Assembly: GCA_036620675.1 (NCBI GenBank)
Contig: JAZHEE010000044.1
Length of the DNA: 32,473 bases
DNA from: Jejubacter sp036620675
GTDB lineage: Bacteria; Pseudomonadota; Gammaproteobacteria; Enterobacterales; Enterobacteriaceae
Direction: 5' to 3' (one strand)
Under the pieces are notes generated by a model. It was not told where the DNA came from, did not search any database, and saw only the letters and a list, made by a program, of their open reading frames with translations. Of the stretch, positions 1-8,033 are shown one piece after another (positions within the stretch are counted from its first letter, which is position 1; each line of letters opens with the position of its first letter). The translations under genes and the position numbers were made by a program.

Positions 1-64
1 CATAATGTCACCTGTTTTTGTCTATGAGGCGATGATATCACCTCTGTTCAGGTGGCCAGATTAA
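1..64. mobile_element. Possible end of an insertion sequence abutting the integrase gene
   Basis: The integrase reading frame is intact up to about base 68 and then stops at a TAG. The bases before that do not continue the P4-integrase C-terminus. On the minus strand this stretch begins with a TGGCCACCTGAAC-type sequence, which from memory resembles the terminal repeat of IS2-group (IS3-family) elements. It also contains two related TCACCT boxes (about 8-13 and 39-44). A minus-strand ATG sits at bases 1-3 behind an AGGTG ribosome site, as expected for a transposase gene running off the window. The family assignment is tentative; what is seen is only the break in the integrase and the change of sequence. 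Confidence 0.35.
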
Positions 65-1111
65 CTATGCCACTACATACCCCTGTTCATGTAGGATGGT
101 ACTCATGGTGTGGCGGAAGCCATGACCAGTAACTCTACCGTGATAGCCAATACGCTTAAACATCTGGTTAATGCTGGCTTCGCTCATTGTCTTTCTTGGA
201 TCGTTCCGGCCGGGGAACATCAGAGGATAATTCCCTGTCATCTCCCGAACCTGTCCAATTATGATTATTGCCTGGCTGGACAGGGGAACAATATGAGGTC
301 GGCGCATCTTCATCCGTTCAGCCGGTATTTCCCAGACGGCATTATCGGTATCAACTTCCGACCACTCAGCGGCTCTTAGTTCTCCTGTGCGCAACCCGGT
401 GAGAATAAGCAACCTTGCAGCCAGTACCACCAGCTCGCTTCCGGTGTAATCCCCCATAGCTTTAAAGAATGCTGGTAGCTCCTGAGCATTAAGGAATGGG
501 TAATGGTTAGACTCATGCCCCTGCATAGCACTGGTGAGATCTGGCGCTGGGTTATACTCAGCCCTTCCCGTTACAATAGCGTACCGGAATACTTCACCGC
601 ACCGCTGGCGAACCTTCTTAGCCTTCTCTGTGGCACCCCGCCCTTCAATCCGTCGCAGCACGTTAAGCAGTTCCAGCGGCTTTACCTCAGAGACAGGCTT
701 CCGACCAATATAAGGGAACACATCTTTTTTAAAGGCTTCCATGATGTCGGAGGCGTAACCTTCAGACCATTTCTTCGCTTTGCTGGTATGCCATTCAATG
801 GCTATTTCCTGAAACGTGTTTTTTACCTGAGCTTCCCGCGCCAGCTTTTCTTCCTGCTTCGCTTTGCCTGGGTCGATACCCCCAGCGATACCCCGTTTAG
901 CTTCATCCCGCCTTGCTCTGGCATCAGAAAGCGACACTTCAGGATATACCCCCAACGCCAGCAACTTTTCTTTACCAGCAACGCGATACTTCAATCGCCA
1001 GTAGCGAGAACCATTAGGATTGACCAGTAGATACAATCCACCGCCATCGGCCATCTTGTAAGGCTTATCCTTAGGTTTCGCGGTTTCTACCTGACGGGCA
1101 TTTAACTTCAT
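65..1111 (-). pseudogene. P4-type tyrosine integrase, 3' truncated
   Basis: This is a site-specific recombinase of the P4/CP4-57 integrase family, which inserts genomic islands into tRNA genes. The start at 1111 gives MKLNARQVETAKPKDKPYK, the family's standard N-terminus, with GGAG eleven bases upstream; an in-frame ATG at 1141 is less likely. The N-terminal DUF4102-type arm-binding domain, the SAM-like core-binding domain and most of the catalytic domain are present, with the first catalytic Arg (TGLRTGELR) and the HxxR motif (HGFRH). The protein stops after HEQGYVVA at about 348 residues. Full-length relatives run to about 400-440 residues and carry the nucleophilic tyrosine in the missing part, so this copy should be inactive. 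It lies downstream of and on the same strand as tRNA-Thr, the usual arrangement for an integrated island. Confidence 0.85.
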
Positions 1112-1276
1112 TGGGGGTATCTCCACCAGACCGAACAGCATATACCCCCGAATGTACCCCCAATCATGCGTGGATTTTGGGAAACGTCAGTGGACGTCAG
1201 AATACTATCGAGAGCGCCAGATAAGGCAGTACAAGGGCTTTTAGTGGACTTGAGTAGACTTTGAGAGATGTTTAAA
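1112..1276. other. tRNA-integrase spacer, candidate attachment-site region
   Basis: This gene-free stretch separates the 3' end of tRNA-Thr from the integrase start. P4-type integrases usually recombine at the 3' end of a tRNA, so the attachment core would be expected at the tRNA end (about 1277-1300) and this side would carry integrase arm sites and promoter. I could not find the second copy of the core because the other end of the element is outside the window. Confidence 0.3.
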
Positions 1277-1352
1277 TGGTGCCGGTAATAGGAGTCGAAC
1301 CTACGACCTTCGCATTACGAATGCGCTGCTCTACCAACTGAGCTATACCGGC
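1277..1352 (-). tRNA. thrW: tRNA-Thr(CGU)
   Basis: This is a 76-base cloverleaf with encoded CCA. The acceptor arms GCCGGTA/TACCGGC pair, the D-loop contains the AGTTGGT motif, the T-arm contains GTTCGAC, and the anticodon loop TTCGTAA gives anticodon CGU, reading ACG. It matches thrW, which follows proBA in E. coli on the same strand. Here yjiN lies between proA and the tRNA. thrW is a known integration site (CP4-6 in K-12), consistent with the integrase directly downstream. Confidence 0.97.
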
Positions 1353-1520
1353 CCGGGGGATGTGCGCAGGAGCCTGAGCACGGGCTAAAGAGTAAGGAAA
1401 AGCGAGGGAGGCGTCAACCGCCTGCCGTGTCGGCTGCTGCTTTTTACATCATTCACCGCTGAATTCCTGGTTTCCGCTGCCCGGCTACCGCTGCGTCGCG
1501 CATCGGGTTATGCTTTGGGT

Positions 1521-2801
1521 ATGGAAAAACTCACTGAACTGAAGCGGGCCCGTCGCCTGGCGCTGGCCCTGCTGCTGATTGCCGCGGCGGTATTTATCGC
1601 TACGCTGTTTCTGCCGCCGGCGCGCTGGGTCAGCGGCGTGAAGGCCACTGCCGAAGCCGCTATGGTGGGGGCGCTGGCCGACTGGTTTGCCGTGGTGGCG
1701 CTGTTTCGCCGGGTGCCGATTCCTTTTATCTCCCGCCATACCGCCATTATTCCCCGCAAGAAGGATCGCATCGGCGATAATCTTGGGCAGTTTATTCGCG
1801 AAAAGTTTCTGGATACCCGCTCGCTGGTGCAACTCATTCGCCATTACGATCCCATCCGGGCCATCGGTAACTGGCTGAGCCGGCCGGCCAACGCGCAGCG
1901 GCTGGGCGGTCATCTGTTGCAGGTAATGAGCGGCTTTCTCGATCTGGCCGACGATGCCCGCATTCAGCGCCTGTTGCGGCGCGCCGTACATCGCGCTATC
2001 GATAATGTGGATCTGACCCAGTCCAGCGCCATGGTGCTGGAAAGCATGACAAAGGATAACCGACATCAGGCGCTGCTAGACGCCCTGATAGAGCAGCTGA
2101 TTACCCTGGTGAATCGCGACGGCACCCGGGAATTTCTGGCGCGCCAGATAGTACGCTGGCTGGAAACAGAACACCCGCGTAAGGCGCGAATATTGCCTAC
2201 CGAGTGGCTGGGCGAACACAGTGCCGAGCTGGCCGCCAGTATCGCCAACGCCCTGCTGGATGATATCAGCCACGATCGCGGTCATCAGATCCGCCACGCC
2301 TTCGACAGCGCCACCCAAAAGCTTATCAATAAGCTGAAGCACGACCCCGAAATGGCCGCCCGGGCCGATAACATCAAAACCTGGCTGAAAGAAGACGCCG
2401 CCTTTAACCGCTATATCGGCGAACTGTGGGGCGATCTGCGCGGCTGGCTGAAGCGGGATATGCAGGCGGATGCCCCGGTAACCGGCCAGCGTATCGCCAG
2501 AGCCGGACAGTGGTTCGGGGAGGCGCTGATTGAGGATAGCGCGCTGCGCGCCTCGCTGAACGAGCATCTGGAACAGGCCGCAGCTCAAATGGCGCCTGAT
2601 TTCGCCGCCTTCCTGACCCGTCATATCAGCGATACGGTCCGCAGCTGGGATGCCCGTGAAATGTCCGAGCAGATCGAGCTGAACGTCGGTAAGGATCTGC
2701 AGTTTATCCGTATTAACGGCACCCTGGTGGGCGGCGCCATTGGATTGATTCTCTGGCTGCTGTCACAGATCCCCACGCTGCTTGATATCGCACCGCGATA
2801 A
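1521..2801 (+). CDS. yjiN: YjiN, DUF445 family inner-membrane protein
   Basis: The 426-residue protein begins MEKLTELKRARRLALALLL, which matches E. coli YjiN closely in sequence and length. A TTG six bases upstream is in frame but less likely. One hydrophobic segment lies near residues 12-35 and a second, GG-containing one, near the C-terminus (about 395-420), with a long, largely helical hydrophilic region between them (DUF445). The motif ADWFAVVALFRRVPIPF is characteristic of the family. The biochemical role is unknown. In E. coli K-12 yjiN lies elsewhere on the chromosome, so its place between thrW and proA is a difference. It is convergent with proA and shares a bidirectional terminator with it. 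Confidence 0.93.
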   Translation: MEKLTELKRARRLALALLLIAAAVFIATLFLPPARWVSGVKATAEAAMVGALADWFAVVALFRRVPIPFISRHTAIIPRKKDRIGDNLGQFIREKFLDTRSLVQLIRHYDPIRAIGNWLSRPANAQRLGGHLLQVMSGFLDLADDARIQRLLRRAVHRAIDNVDLTQSSAMVLESMTKDNRHQALLDALIEQLITLVNRDGTREFLARQIVRWLETEHPRKARILPTEWLGEHSAELAASIANALLDDISHDRGHQIRHAFDSATQKLINKLKHDPEMAARADNIKTWLKEDAAFNRYIGELWGDLRGWLKRDMQADAPVTGQRIARAGQWFGEALIEDSALRASLNEHLEQAAAQMAPDFAAFLTRHISDTVRSWDAREMSEQIELNVGKDLQFIRINGTLVGGAIGLILWLLSQIPTLLDIAPR

Positions 2802-2802
2802 A

Positions 2803-2826
2803 AAAGGCGCCCCGGAAGGCGCCTTT
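2803..2826. terminator. Bidirectional terminator between yjiN and proA
   Basis: There is a perfect nine-base-pair hairpin with arms AAAGGCGCC and GGCGCCTTT around a six-base loop. It has A-runs on the left and T's on the right, so it can end transcription from yjiN (plus) and proA (minus). Confidence 0.85.
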
Positions 2827-2845
2827 GCAGACCTTAGTAAAAACC

Positions 2846-4099
2846 TCAAGCGCGGACGGTATCGTCGCCGTAGCCAATCCACTTATAGGTGGTCAACGCT
2901 TCCAGCCCCATCGGGCCGCGCGCGTGCAGCTTCTGGGTGCTGACCGCCACTTCCGCTCCCAGACCAAACTGGCCGCCGTCGGTAAAGCGGGTAGAGGCGT
3001 TCACATAGACTGCCGAAGAGTCCACCGCGTTAACGAAACGCTCGGCGCTGCGCATATCGCGGGTCAGAATCGCATCCGAATGCTGGGTGCCGTGCAAGCG
3101 AATGTGATCAATGGCAGCGTCCAGATCATCCACCAGGCAGACATTGAGATCCAGCGACAGGAACTCGTCATCCAGCTCTTCCGGCTTCTGGGGCACCACC
3201 TGCGCCGGCCCTTCTTCCAGCTCTGCCAGCGCCGCGCGATCGGCGTGCAGGGTCACCCCCTTTTCCGCCATTCGCTGGCTCAGGGCCGGCAGAAACTCTT
3301 TAGCGATCTCGCGGTGTACCAGCAGCGTCTCTACGGTGTTGCAGGTACTCGGACGCTGGGTCTTGGCGTTAGTGATGATATCCAGCGCCGGTTCGAACGC
3401 CATGCTCCTGTCCACAAAGATATGGCAGACGCCGATACCACCGGTAATGACCGGAATGGTAGACTGTTCACGGCACAGTTTGTGCAGTCCGGCACCGCCG
3501 CGCGGAATAAGCATATCGATATAGCTGTCCATCTTCAGCATCTCGGCCACCAGCGCGCGATCCGGGCTTTCGATCGCCTGCACCGCACCGGCCGGCAGAC
3601 CGCAGGCTTCCAGCGCGTTCTGAATCACTTTTACAGTGGCGGCATTGGTGCGGTATGTCTCTTTACCGCCGCGCAGAATGACGGCATTCCCGGTCTTCAG
3701 GCACAGAGAGGCAACATCGATGGTGACGTTCGGTCGCGCCTCGTAGATCACCCCCACCACGCCGAGCGGCACCCGGCGCCGCTCCAGGCGCAGGCCGCTG
3801 TCCAGTGGAGCACCGTCGATAAGCTGCCCCACCGGATCCGCCAACTGGCAGACCTTACGAACATCGTCGGCAATGCCTTTCAGACGCTCCGGCGTCAGCG
3901 CCAGGCGGTCGAGCATCGCTTCGCTCAGGCCGTTATCGCGCGCTTCGGCCAGATCCTGCTCATTGGCCGCCAGAATCGCCCCGGCCTGCGCTTCCAGCTG
4001 GTCGGCGATACGCGCCAGTACGCGGTTCTTTTCCGGGCCCGACAGCTGAGCCAGTTGATAAGAGGCCTCTTTTGCCGCTTTACCCATTTGTTCCAGCAT
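2846..4099 (-). CDS. proA: Gamma-glutamyl phosphate reductase
   Basis: ProA catalyses the second step of proline synthesis: NADPH-dependent reduction of gamma-glutamyl phosphate to glutamate-5-semialdehyde in the cytosol. The 417-residue length is exactly that of the E. coli enzyme. It has the aldehyde-dehydrogenase fold, with the catalytic cysteine in QRPSTCNTVETLL (Cys about 253), the nucleotide-site region around ILRGGKE and the C-terminal GPMGLEALTTYKW motif. The start has AAGGAG upstream. It lies ten bases downstream of proB, consistent with one transcript and a ProB-ProA complex that channels the unstable phosphate. Nothing is missing or unusual. Confidence 0.98.
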   Translation of the reverse strand: MLEQMGKAAKEASYQLAQLSGPEKNRVLARIADQLEAQAGAILAANEQDLAEARDNGLSEAMLDRLALTPERLKGIADDVRKVCQLADPVGQLIDGAPLDSGLRLERRRVPLGVVGVIYEARPNVTIDVASLCLKTGNAVILRGGKETYRTNAATVKVIQNALEACGLPAGAVQAIESPDRALVAEMLKMDSYIDMLIPRGGAGLHKLCREQSTIPVITGGIGVCHIFVDRSMAFEPALDIITNAKTQRPSTCNTVETLLVHREIAKEFLPALSQRMAEKGVTLHADRAALAELEEGPAQVVPQKPEELDDEFLSLDLNVCLVDDLDAAIDHIRLHGTQHSDAILTRDMRSAERFVNAVDSSAVYVNASTRFTDGGQFGLGAEVAVSTQKLHARGPMGLEALTTYKWIGYGDDTVRA

Positions 4100-4109
4100 A
4101 AGCCTCTCC

Positions 4110-5213
4110 TTAAATAACGATCATATCGTCCCGGTGCATGGCGACCGGGCCATATTCATAGCCCAGAATCGTGTCGATCTCCTGGGAGTGATGGCCGGCA
4201 ATGCGGCGCAGGGCGTCACTGTTATAGCGGGTAACGCCATGGGCGATGTCGCGCCCGTCCAGACTGAGCACGCGAATCACCTCACCGCGGGAAAAGTCGC
4301 CGCTAATCGTGCGAATGCCGGAAGGCAGCAGCGAGCTGCCGCGGCTCAGAAGTGCGTTAAGGGCGCCATCGTCGATGGTGATATCACCCACCGCTGGCGC
4401 GCCGAACAGCCAGCGTTTACGGCTTTCCAGCGGCGACTCCTCGGCCAGGAAGCGGGTACCGACCGAAACACCTTTGGCGACATCTTCAATCACGTCTGGC
4501 AGGCTACCGGAGGCGATCACCACCTCGATACCGGCGCGGCAGGCCACGTCCGCCGCCTGCAGTTTGGTGCCCATACCGCCGGTACCCAGCCCGGAAACGC
4601 TGTCCCCGGCGATGGCACGCAGCGCATCATCCACTCCCTGCACCTCTTTAATCAGTTCTGCGGTCGGATCGGTACGCGGATCGGCGGTAAACAGCCCCTG
4701 CTGGTCGGTCAGCAGCAGCAGGCGATCGGCGCCGCCCAGAATCGCCGCCAGTGCGGAAAGGTTGTCGTTGTCACCAACTTTGCTCTCTGCCGTCGCCACC
4801 GCGTCGTTTTCGTTAATAATGGGGACGATATTGTTATCCAGCAGGGATCGCAGCATATCGCGCGCGTTCAGAAAGCGTTCGCGATCATCCATATCGGCGC
4901 GGGTCAGCAGCATCTGACCAACGTGAATGCCGTAGATGGAAAAGAACTGCTCCCAGAGCTGGATCAGGCGAATCTGCCCCACCGCCGCCAGCAGCTGGCG
5001 AGAGGCGATGGTTGGCGGCAGCTCAGGGAATCCCAGATGTTCACGGCCAGCGGCAACGCCCCCGGAAGTGACGATAATAATGCGGTGTCCCGCAGCGTGC
5101 AGATGGGCGCACTGGCGCACCAGTTCCACAATATGGGCACGATTCAGACGGCGTGAGCCGCCGGTCAGTACGCTTGTGCCAAGCTTAACTACCAGAGTCT
5201 GGCTATCGCTCAT
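4110..5213 (-). CDS. proB: Glutamate 5-kinase
   Basis: ProB phosphorylates glutamate with ATP to gamma-glutamyl phosphate, the committed and proline-inhibited step of proline synthesis. Its 367 residues match the family length. The amino-acid-kinase domain (about 1-255) has the nucleotide-binding start VVKLGTSVLTGG, the INENDAV motif and GTGGMGTKLQAA. A C-terminal PUA domain (about 275-355) follows. It is first in the proB-proA operon. The ribosome site at the start is weak, and no convincing promoter could be picked by eye in the upstream 5214-5388 stretch. In E. coli phoE lies just upstream; here it is absent. Confidence 0.98.
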   Translation of the reverse strand: MSDSQTLVVKLGTSVLTGGSRRLNRAHIVELVRQCAHLHAAGHRIIIVTSGGVAAGREHLGFPELPPTIASRQLLAAVGQIRLIQLWEQFFSIYGIHVGQMLLTRADMDDRERFLNARDMLRSLLDNNIVPIINENDAVATAESKVGDNDNLSALAAILGGADRLLLLTDQQGLFTADPRTDPTAELIKEVQGVDDALRAIAGDSVSGLGTGGMGTKLQAADVACRAGIEVVIASGSLPDVIEDVAKGVSVGTRFLAEESPLESRKRWLFGAPAVGDITIDDGALNALLSRGSSLLPSGIRTISGDFSRGEVIRVLSLDGRDIAHGVTRYNSDALRRIAGHHSQEIDTILGYEYGPVAMHRDDMIVI

Positions 5214-5388
5214 AGTGTTTTGCCATTTTGGTCAGGAAAAAAGGGAAGAGCTTTGCATGTTGTTGTATCAGGTGTCGGGCACCTTGCCAACAGGCGGGGG
5301 GAGAAAAGGAAGTGAATACGCGGGAGTAGCGGCTTGCGTCGCAATATAAGATGACAGGCCTCCTGTAACTATCAGATTGAAAGATATG

Positions 5389-5415
5389 AAAAACGCCAGT
5401 CAGAGCTGGCGTTTT
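5389..5415 (-). terminator. crl terminator
   Basis: Arms AAAACGCCAG and CTGGCGTTTT form a perfect hairpin with a six-base loop. It lies just after the crl stop codon, and the T-run follows on the minus strand. The A-rich left side means it could also act in the opposite direction. Confidence 0.85.
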
Positions 5416-5421
5416 ACGCGA

Positions 5422-5823
5422 TCAGGCGCGGAGTTTTACCGGCTCTTCGACAAAGCCCTGCGCCGGAACCAGTTCAAATGAAAGCTCGGTCAGCAGCGCC
5501 TCCAGCCGTCCGTGAAAACTGCGCAACGCCTGTATCACCTTCTGCTCGACCTCTTTATCCTTGATGGCGACCGGTACCCAGACCCCTTCTTTATCAAACA
5601 GGCCGAACTTCCAGGTGTAGTGGAACTGTTTATCAACAGCGGTCAGTTCCATCCACCATCCCCAGAATTCACGCAGTTCGGGGGCGGGTTTTACGTTAAC
5701 GCAGACAGCAAGGCAGTCGAAGAAAAAGCGATTATCTTCGCACTTCTCCTCCCGGATGTAGGGGCCAAGCGCGGTAAATTTTTTGATCAATCGACTCTTC
5801 GGGTATCCACTCGGTAACGTCAT
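5422..5823 (-). CDS. crl: Crl, sigma-S assembly factor
   Basis: Crl binds the stationary-phase sigma factor RpoS and promotes its association with core RNA polymerase, favouring sigma-S genes such as those for curli. The start at 5823 gives a 133-residue protein beginning MTLPSGYPKSRLIKKF, identical in length to E. coli Crl, with AAGGAG seven bases upstream. The frame is open further upstream, but that extension has no family support. Conserved blocks are NRFFFDCLAVCVNVKPAPE, FWGWWMEL and the C-terminal EPVKL. A weak promoter candidate (TTGCGA, 16 bases, TAAAAC) lies just upstream on the minus strand. frsA and gpt lie upstream on the same strand. Confidence 0.96.
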   Translation of the reverse strand: MTLPSGYPKSRLIKKFTALGPYIREEKCEDNRFFFDCLAVCVNVKPAPELREFWGWWMELTAVDKQFHYTWKFGLFDKEGVWVPVAIKDKEVEQKVIQALRSFHGRLEALLTELSFELVPAQGFVEEPVKLRA

Positions 5824-5953
5824 TGCGATCTCCTTTTGTGAACCCCCAGTTTTATCAAACATAAGAAATTTCGCAACAATCAGACTAACAATCAGGCACA
5901 TTTCCGATACCTGCACGGCAAGTGGAAAGAGCGAACGGAACCGCGCCAGAGCG

Positions 5954-7201
5954 CTATTTCAGGCGCTTTGCCAGCCAGTTGGTAATCTCGCGCAGCGCCT
6001 TATCAAAATTCAGAAAAAGCGGACTGAACGGGATGTTAAGCAGCTTACCGTCGGCCGAGGACGAGGCGATTAACCGCGAATCCTGCTCGGGGCTGAAGGG
6101 ATCGCGCTCCCAGAAACCGGAAAGCATCGGCGTGGGGCAGCGGCGCCCCAATAACCCCTGGGTTTTCAGAGAGTAGCGGTTAAGCTCCACCCGCAGGGCT
6201 TCATCGGAAGCGTCAGTCATGCCCAGGCGACTGGCCAGCACGTCGATATACATCTCAGGCACCCGCTGCTGACGTTCGATTTCACTAAGCAGGGAGTGCA
6301 CCACCGGCCCCAGACAGGCCACCGCGCGCAGGCGCGGCGATTCCAGATAAGCCAGACGCACCGCCACGTTAGCACCGAAGCGAAAGCCAAACGCCGCCAC
6401 CCGGGTGTGATCGACCCAGGGAACATCCGACAGGGCGCGCAGCACGTGCTGGTGCAACAGGCTGGAATCCTGAGTCAGTTTCCATTTGGCAGAAAAACCC
6501 ACCGAGGGCATATCGATCGTCAGCATGGCCATGCCCGCGGGCGCCAGATAGCGTTCAAACAGGCGATAGTAGTCGCTTTGCAGCGCATCCAGGCCACCGC
6601 ACAGCAGTACGGTGGGAAACGGCCCCTCCTGCCCTTTCGGCATATGCAGAAAGCCGGTGATATCGCTGCCGCCCGGCACCGGAAAGGTCAGTTTCCGCAG
6701 CCCGCCAGGCAGGCGCGGCGCCGCCTCTTCATAGGCATTGTTCGCCAGCACCTGGGCCTGCTCGGCCAGGTCATCGCCTTTCAGGTGAGGATAGGCGGCA
6801 ATGCTGTAGAGATTGGCTGCCATCAGCCACTGTTTGCCACACAGTTCAGGATCCTGCTGCTGGCCCGCCCGCTGCTGCCACAGCATAGCCTGCTTCGACC
6901 ATTCGTAGATCCAGTTGCCGCTGCGGTAGCCGACGACGGTATCGTAATAGCCGTTATTGGTACGTTCAGCCTCACTGACAGCGATACGGCACTGCACATC
7001 CATCATTTCCAGCGGATCCACACCGCGCCAGATCCAAAGCAGGCGATTAATCAGGCGGTACCAGTGAGGTTCCGTGCGTCCGTCCAGCGGTGAGTGGATC
7101 TCTTCTCTCTTGCGATGACGAGCGCGCCGCACCAGCGTAGAGGTTTCCGGGTGTTTAAAGCGGGGTTTGAACAGATCTTCGCTGAGGTTGCGCTTCGACA
7201 T
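5954..7201 (-). CDS. frsA: FrsA, alpha/beta-hydrolase-fold fermentation/respiration switch protein
   Basis: In E. coli FrsA (YafA) binds unphosphorylated enzyme IIA-Glc and was proposed to shift flux between fermentation and respiration; esterase activity has also been reported. The 415-residue protein starts with SKRNLSEDLFKPRFKHPETS, as in the family. The alpha/beta-hydrolase core (about 190-410) includes PTVLLCGGLDALQSDYY and HTRVAAFGFRFGANVA. In the latter the nucleophile-elbow position reads GFRFG rather than a GxSxG serine elbow, as in other FrsA proteins. Residues 21-40 differ most from E. coli. It lies between gpt and crl on the same strand, separated from gpt by a strong terminator, so it probably has its own promoter. 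Confidence 0.95.
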   Translation of the reverse strand: MSKRNLSEDLFKPRFKHPETSTLVRRARHRKREEIHSPLDGRTEPHWYRLINRLLWIWRGVDPLEMMDVQCRIAVSEAERTNNGYYDTVVGYRSGNWIYEWSKQAMLWQQRAGQQQDPELCGKQWLMAANLYSIAAYPHLKGDDLAEQAQVLANNAYEEAAPRLPGGLRKLTFPVPGGSDITGFLHMPKGQEGPFPTVLLCGGLDALQSDYYRLFERYLAPAGMAMLTIDMPSVGFSAKWKLTQDSSLLHQHVLRALSDVPWVDHTRVAAFGFRFGANVAVRLAYLESPRLRAVACLGPVVHSLLSEIERQQRVPEMYIDVLASRLGMTDASDEALRVELNRYSLKTQGLLGRRCPTPMLSGFWERDPFSPEQDSRLIASSSADGKLLNIPFSPLFLNFDKALREITNWLAKRLK

Positions 7202-7264
7202 GGCGGCCCTTTCTCCCTAAAACGGATAAGCGGCCCTATTGTACCCGCTGCTATAGCGTTTAAA

Positions 7265-7296
7265 AACAGACGCCCGGCTTTAGCCGGGCGTCTGTT
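7265..7296 (-). terminator. gpt terminator
   Basis: A perfect 14-base-pair hairpin (arms AACAGACGCCCGGC and GCCGGGCGTCTGTT, loop of four) is followed on the minus strand by a run of T's. It separates gpt from frsA. Confidence 0.93.
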
Positions 7297-7314
7297 CCAC
7301 ATTTATTTAAGGGA

Positions 7315-7773
7315 TTAACGGCCAGCCAGCGGCGGCACGAAGGCAACCCCCATATCCCAGGGCTGCTCAATCCAGGTATTCTGCGGAATGTCGATTTCGT
7401 AATCATCCACCAGCGGCTTACCCGCCGGCTTGGCGAAAATGGTGACGAAGCGCGCTTTCGGGTACATTTCGCGAATTGCAACGGCGGTACCGCCGGTATC
7501 CACCAGGTCGTCAATAACGATGAAGCCTTCGCCGTCGCCTTCTGCGCGCTTCAGGACTTTCATTTCTCGCTGGTTATCGTGGTCGTAGCTGGAGATGCAC
7601 ACGGTATCGACATGGCGAATACCCAGTTCGCGCGCCAGCAGCGCAGCCGGTACCAGACCACCGCGGCTGACCGCGATAATGCCTGTCCACTGCTCAGCCG
7701 GCAGCAGACGGCTGGCCAGCTTGCGGGCGTGAATCTGCAACATGTCCCAGGTGACGACGTATTTTTCGCTCAT
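7315..7773 (-). CDS. gpt: Xanthine-guanine phosphoribosyltransferase
   Basis: Gpt salvages guanine, xanthine and, less well, hypoxanthine by transferring the ribose-5-phosphate of PRPP to make GMP, XMP and IMP at the inner face of the membrane. The 152-residue length matches the E. coli enzyme. The PRPP-binding motif VIDDLVDTGGTA is intact, as are the early SRGGLVPAALLAREL segment and the C-terminal WIEQPWDMGVAFVPPL base-binding region. It is divergent from pepD across a 260-base gap and ends in a strong terminator. Confidence 0.97.
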   Translation of the reverse strand: MSEKYVVTWDMLQIHARKLASRLLPAEQWTGIIAVSRGGLVPAALLARELGIRHVDTVCISSYDHDNQREMKVLKRAEGDGEGFIVIDDLVDTGGTAVAIREMYPKARFVTIFAKPAGKPLVDDYEIDIPQNTWIEQPWDMGVAFVPPLAGR

Positions 7774-7837
7774 GTGATGTGTCCCGGCCTATCAATAACG
7801 GCTCAAAAAGTATTCGAATGGAATCAGGTTGCGCGAA

Positions 7838-7843
7838 ATTATA
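7838..7843 (-). promoter_or_regulatory. Candidate gpt promoter -10 box
   Basis: A perfect TATAAT lies on the minus strand about 65 bases upstream of the gpt start, inside the gpt-pepD divergent region. No good -35 hexamer is seen at the right distance, so the promoter assignment is tentative. Confidence 0.4.
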
Positions 7844-8033
7844 GTGACCTGGGGCACCAAACACCAGCCTCAGTTGCGCAACGGCGCGGTTTTTAGGCTT
7901 TCGCATCCCCGACACGACGGAGAAAATGGTATCCTCAGGTTATCGCGCGGGATGAGGCCCGCGGTACATTTAATCCGGTCAACCCTCTGAGCAGCGCTAC
8001 TTTTATCGCTGCTCAACGTCAAGGAGACGCATT

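Noticed and set aside
2825..4117. 430-residue open frame antisense to proA
   Set aside because: It is the mirror of a GC-rich gene with strong codon bias; it has no family resemblance, and the opposite strand is clearly proA.
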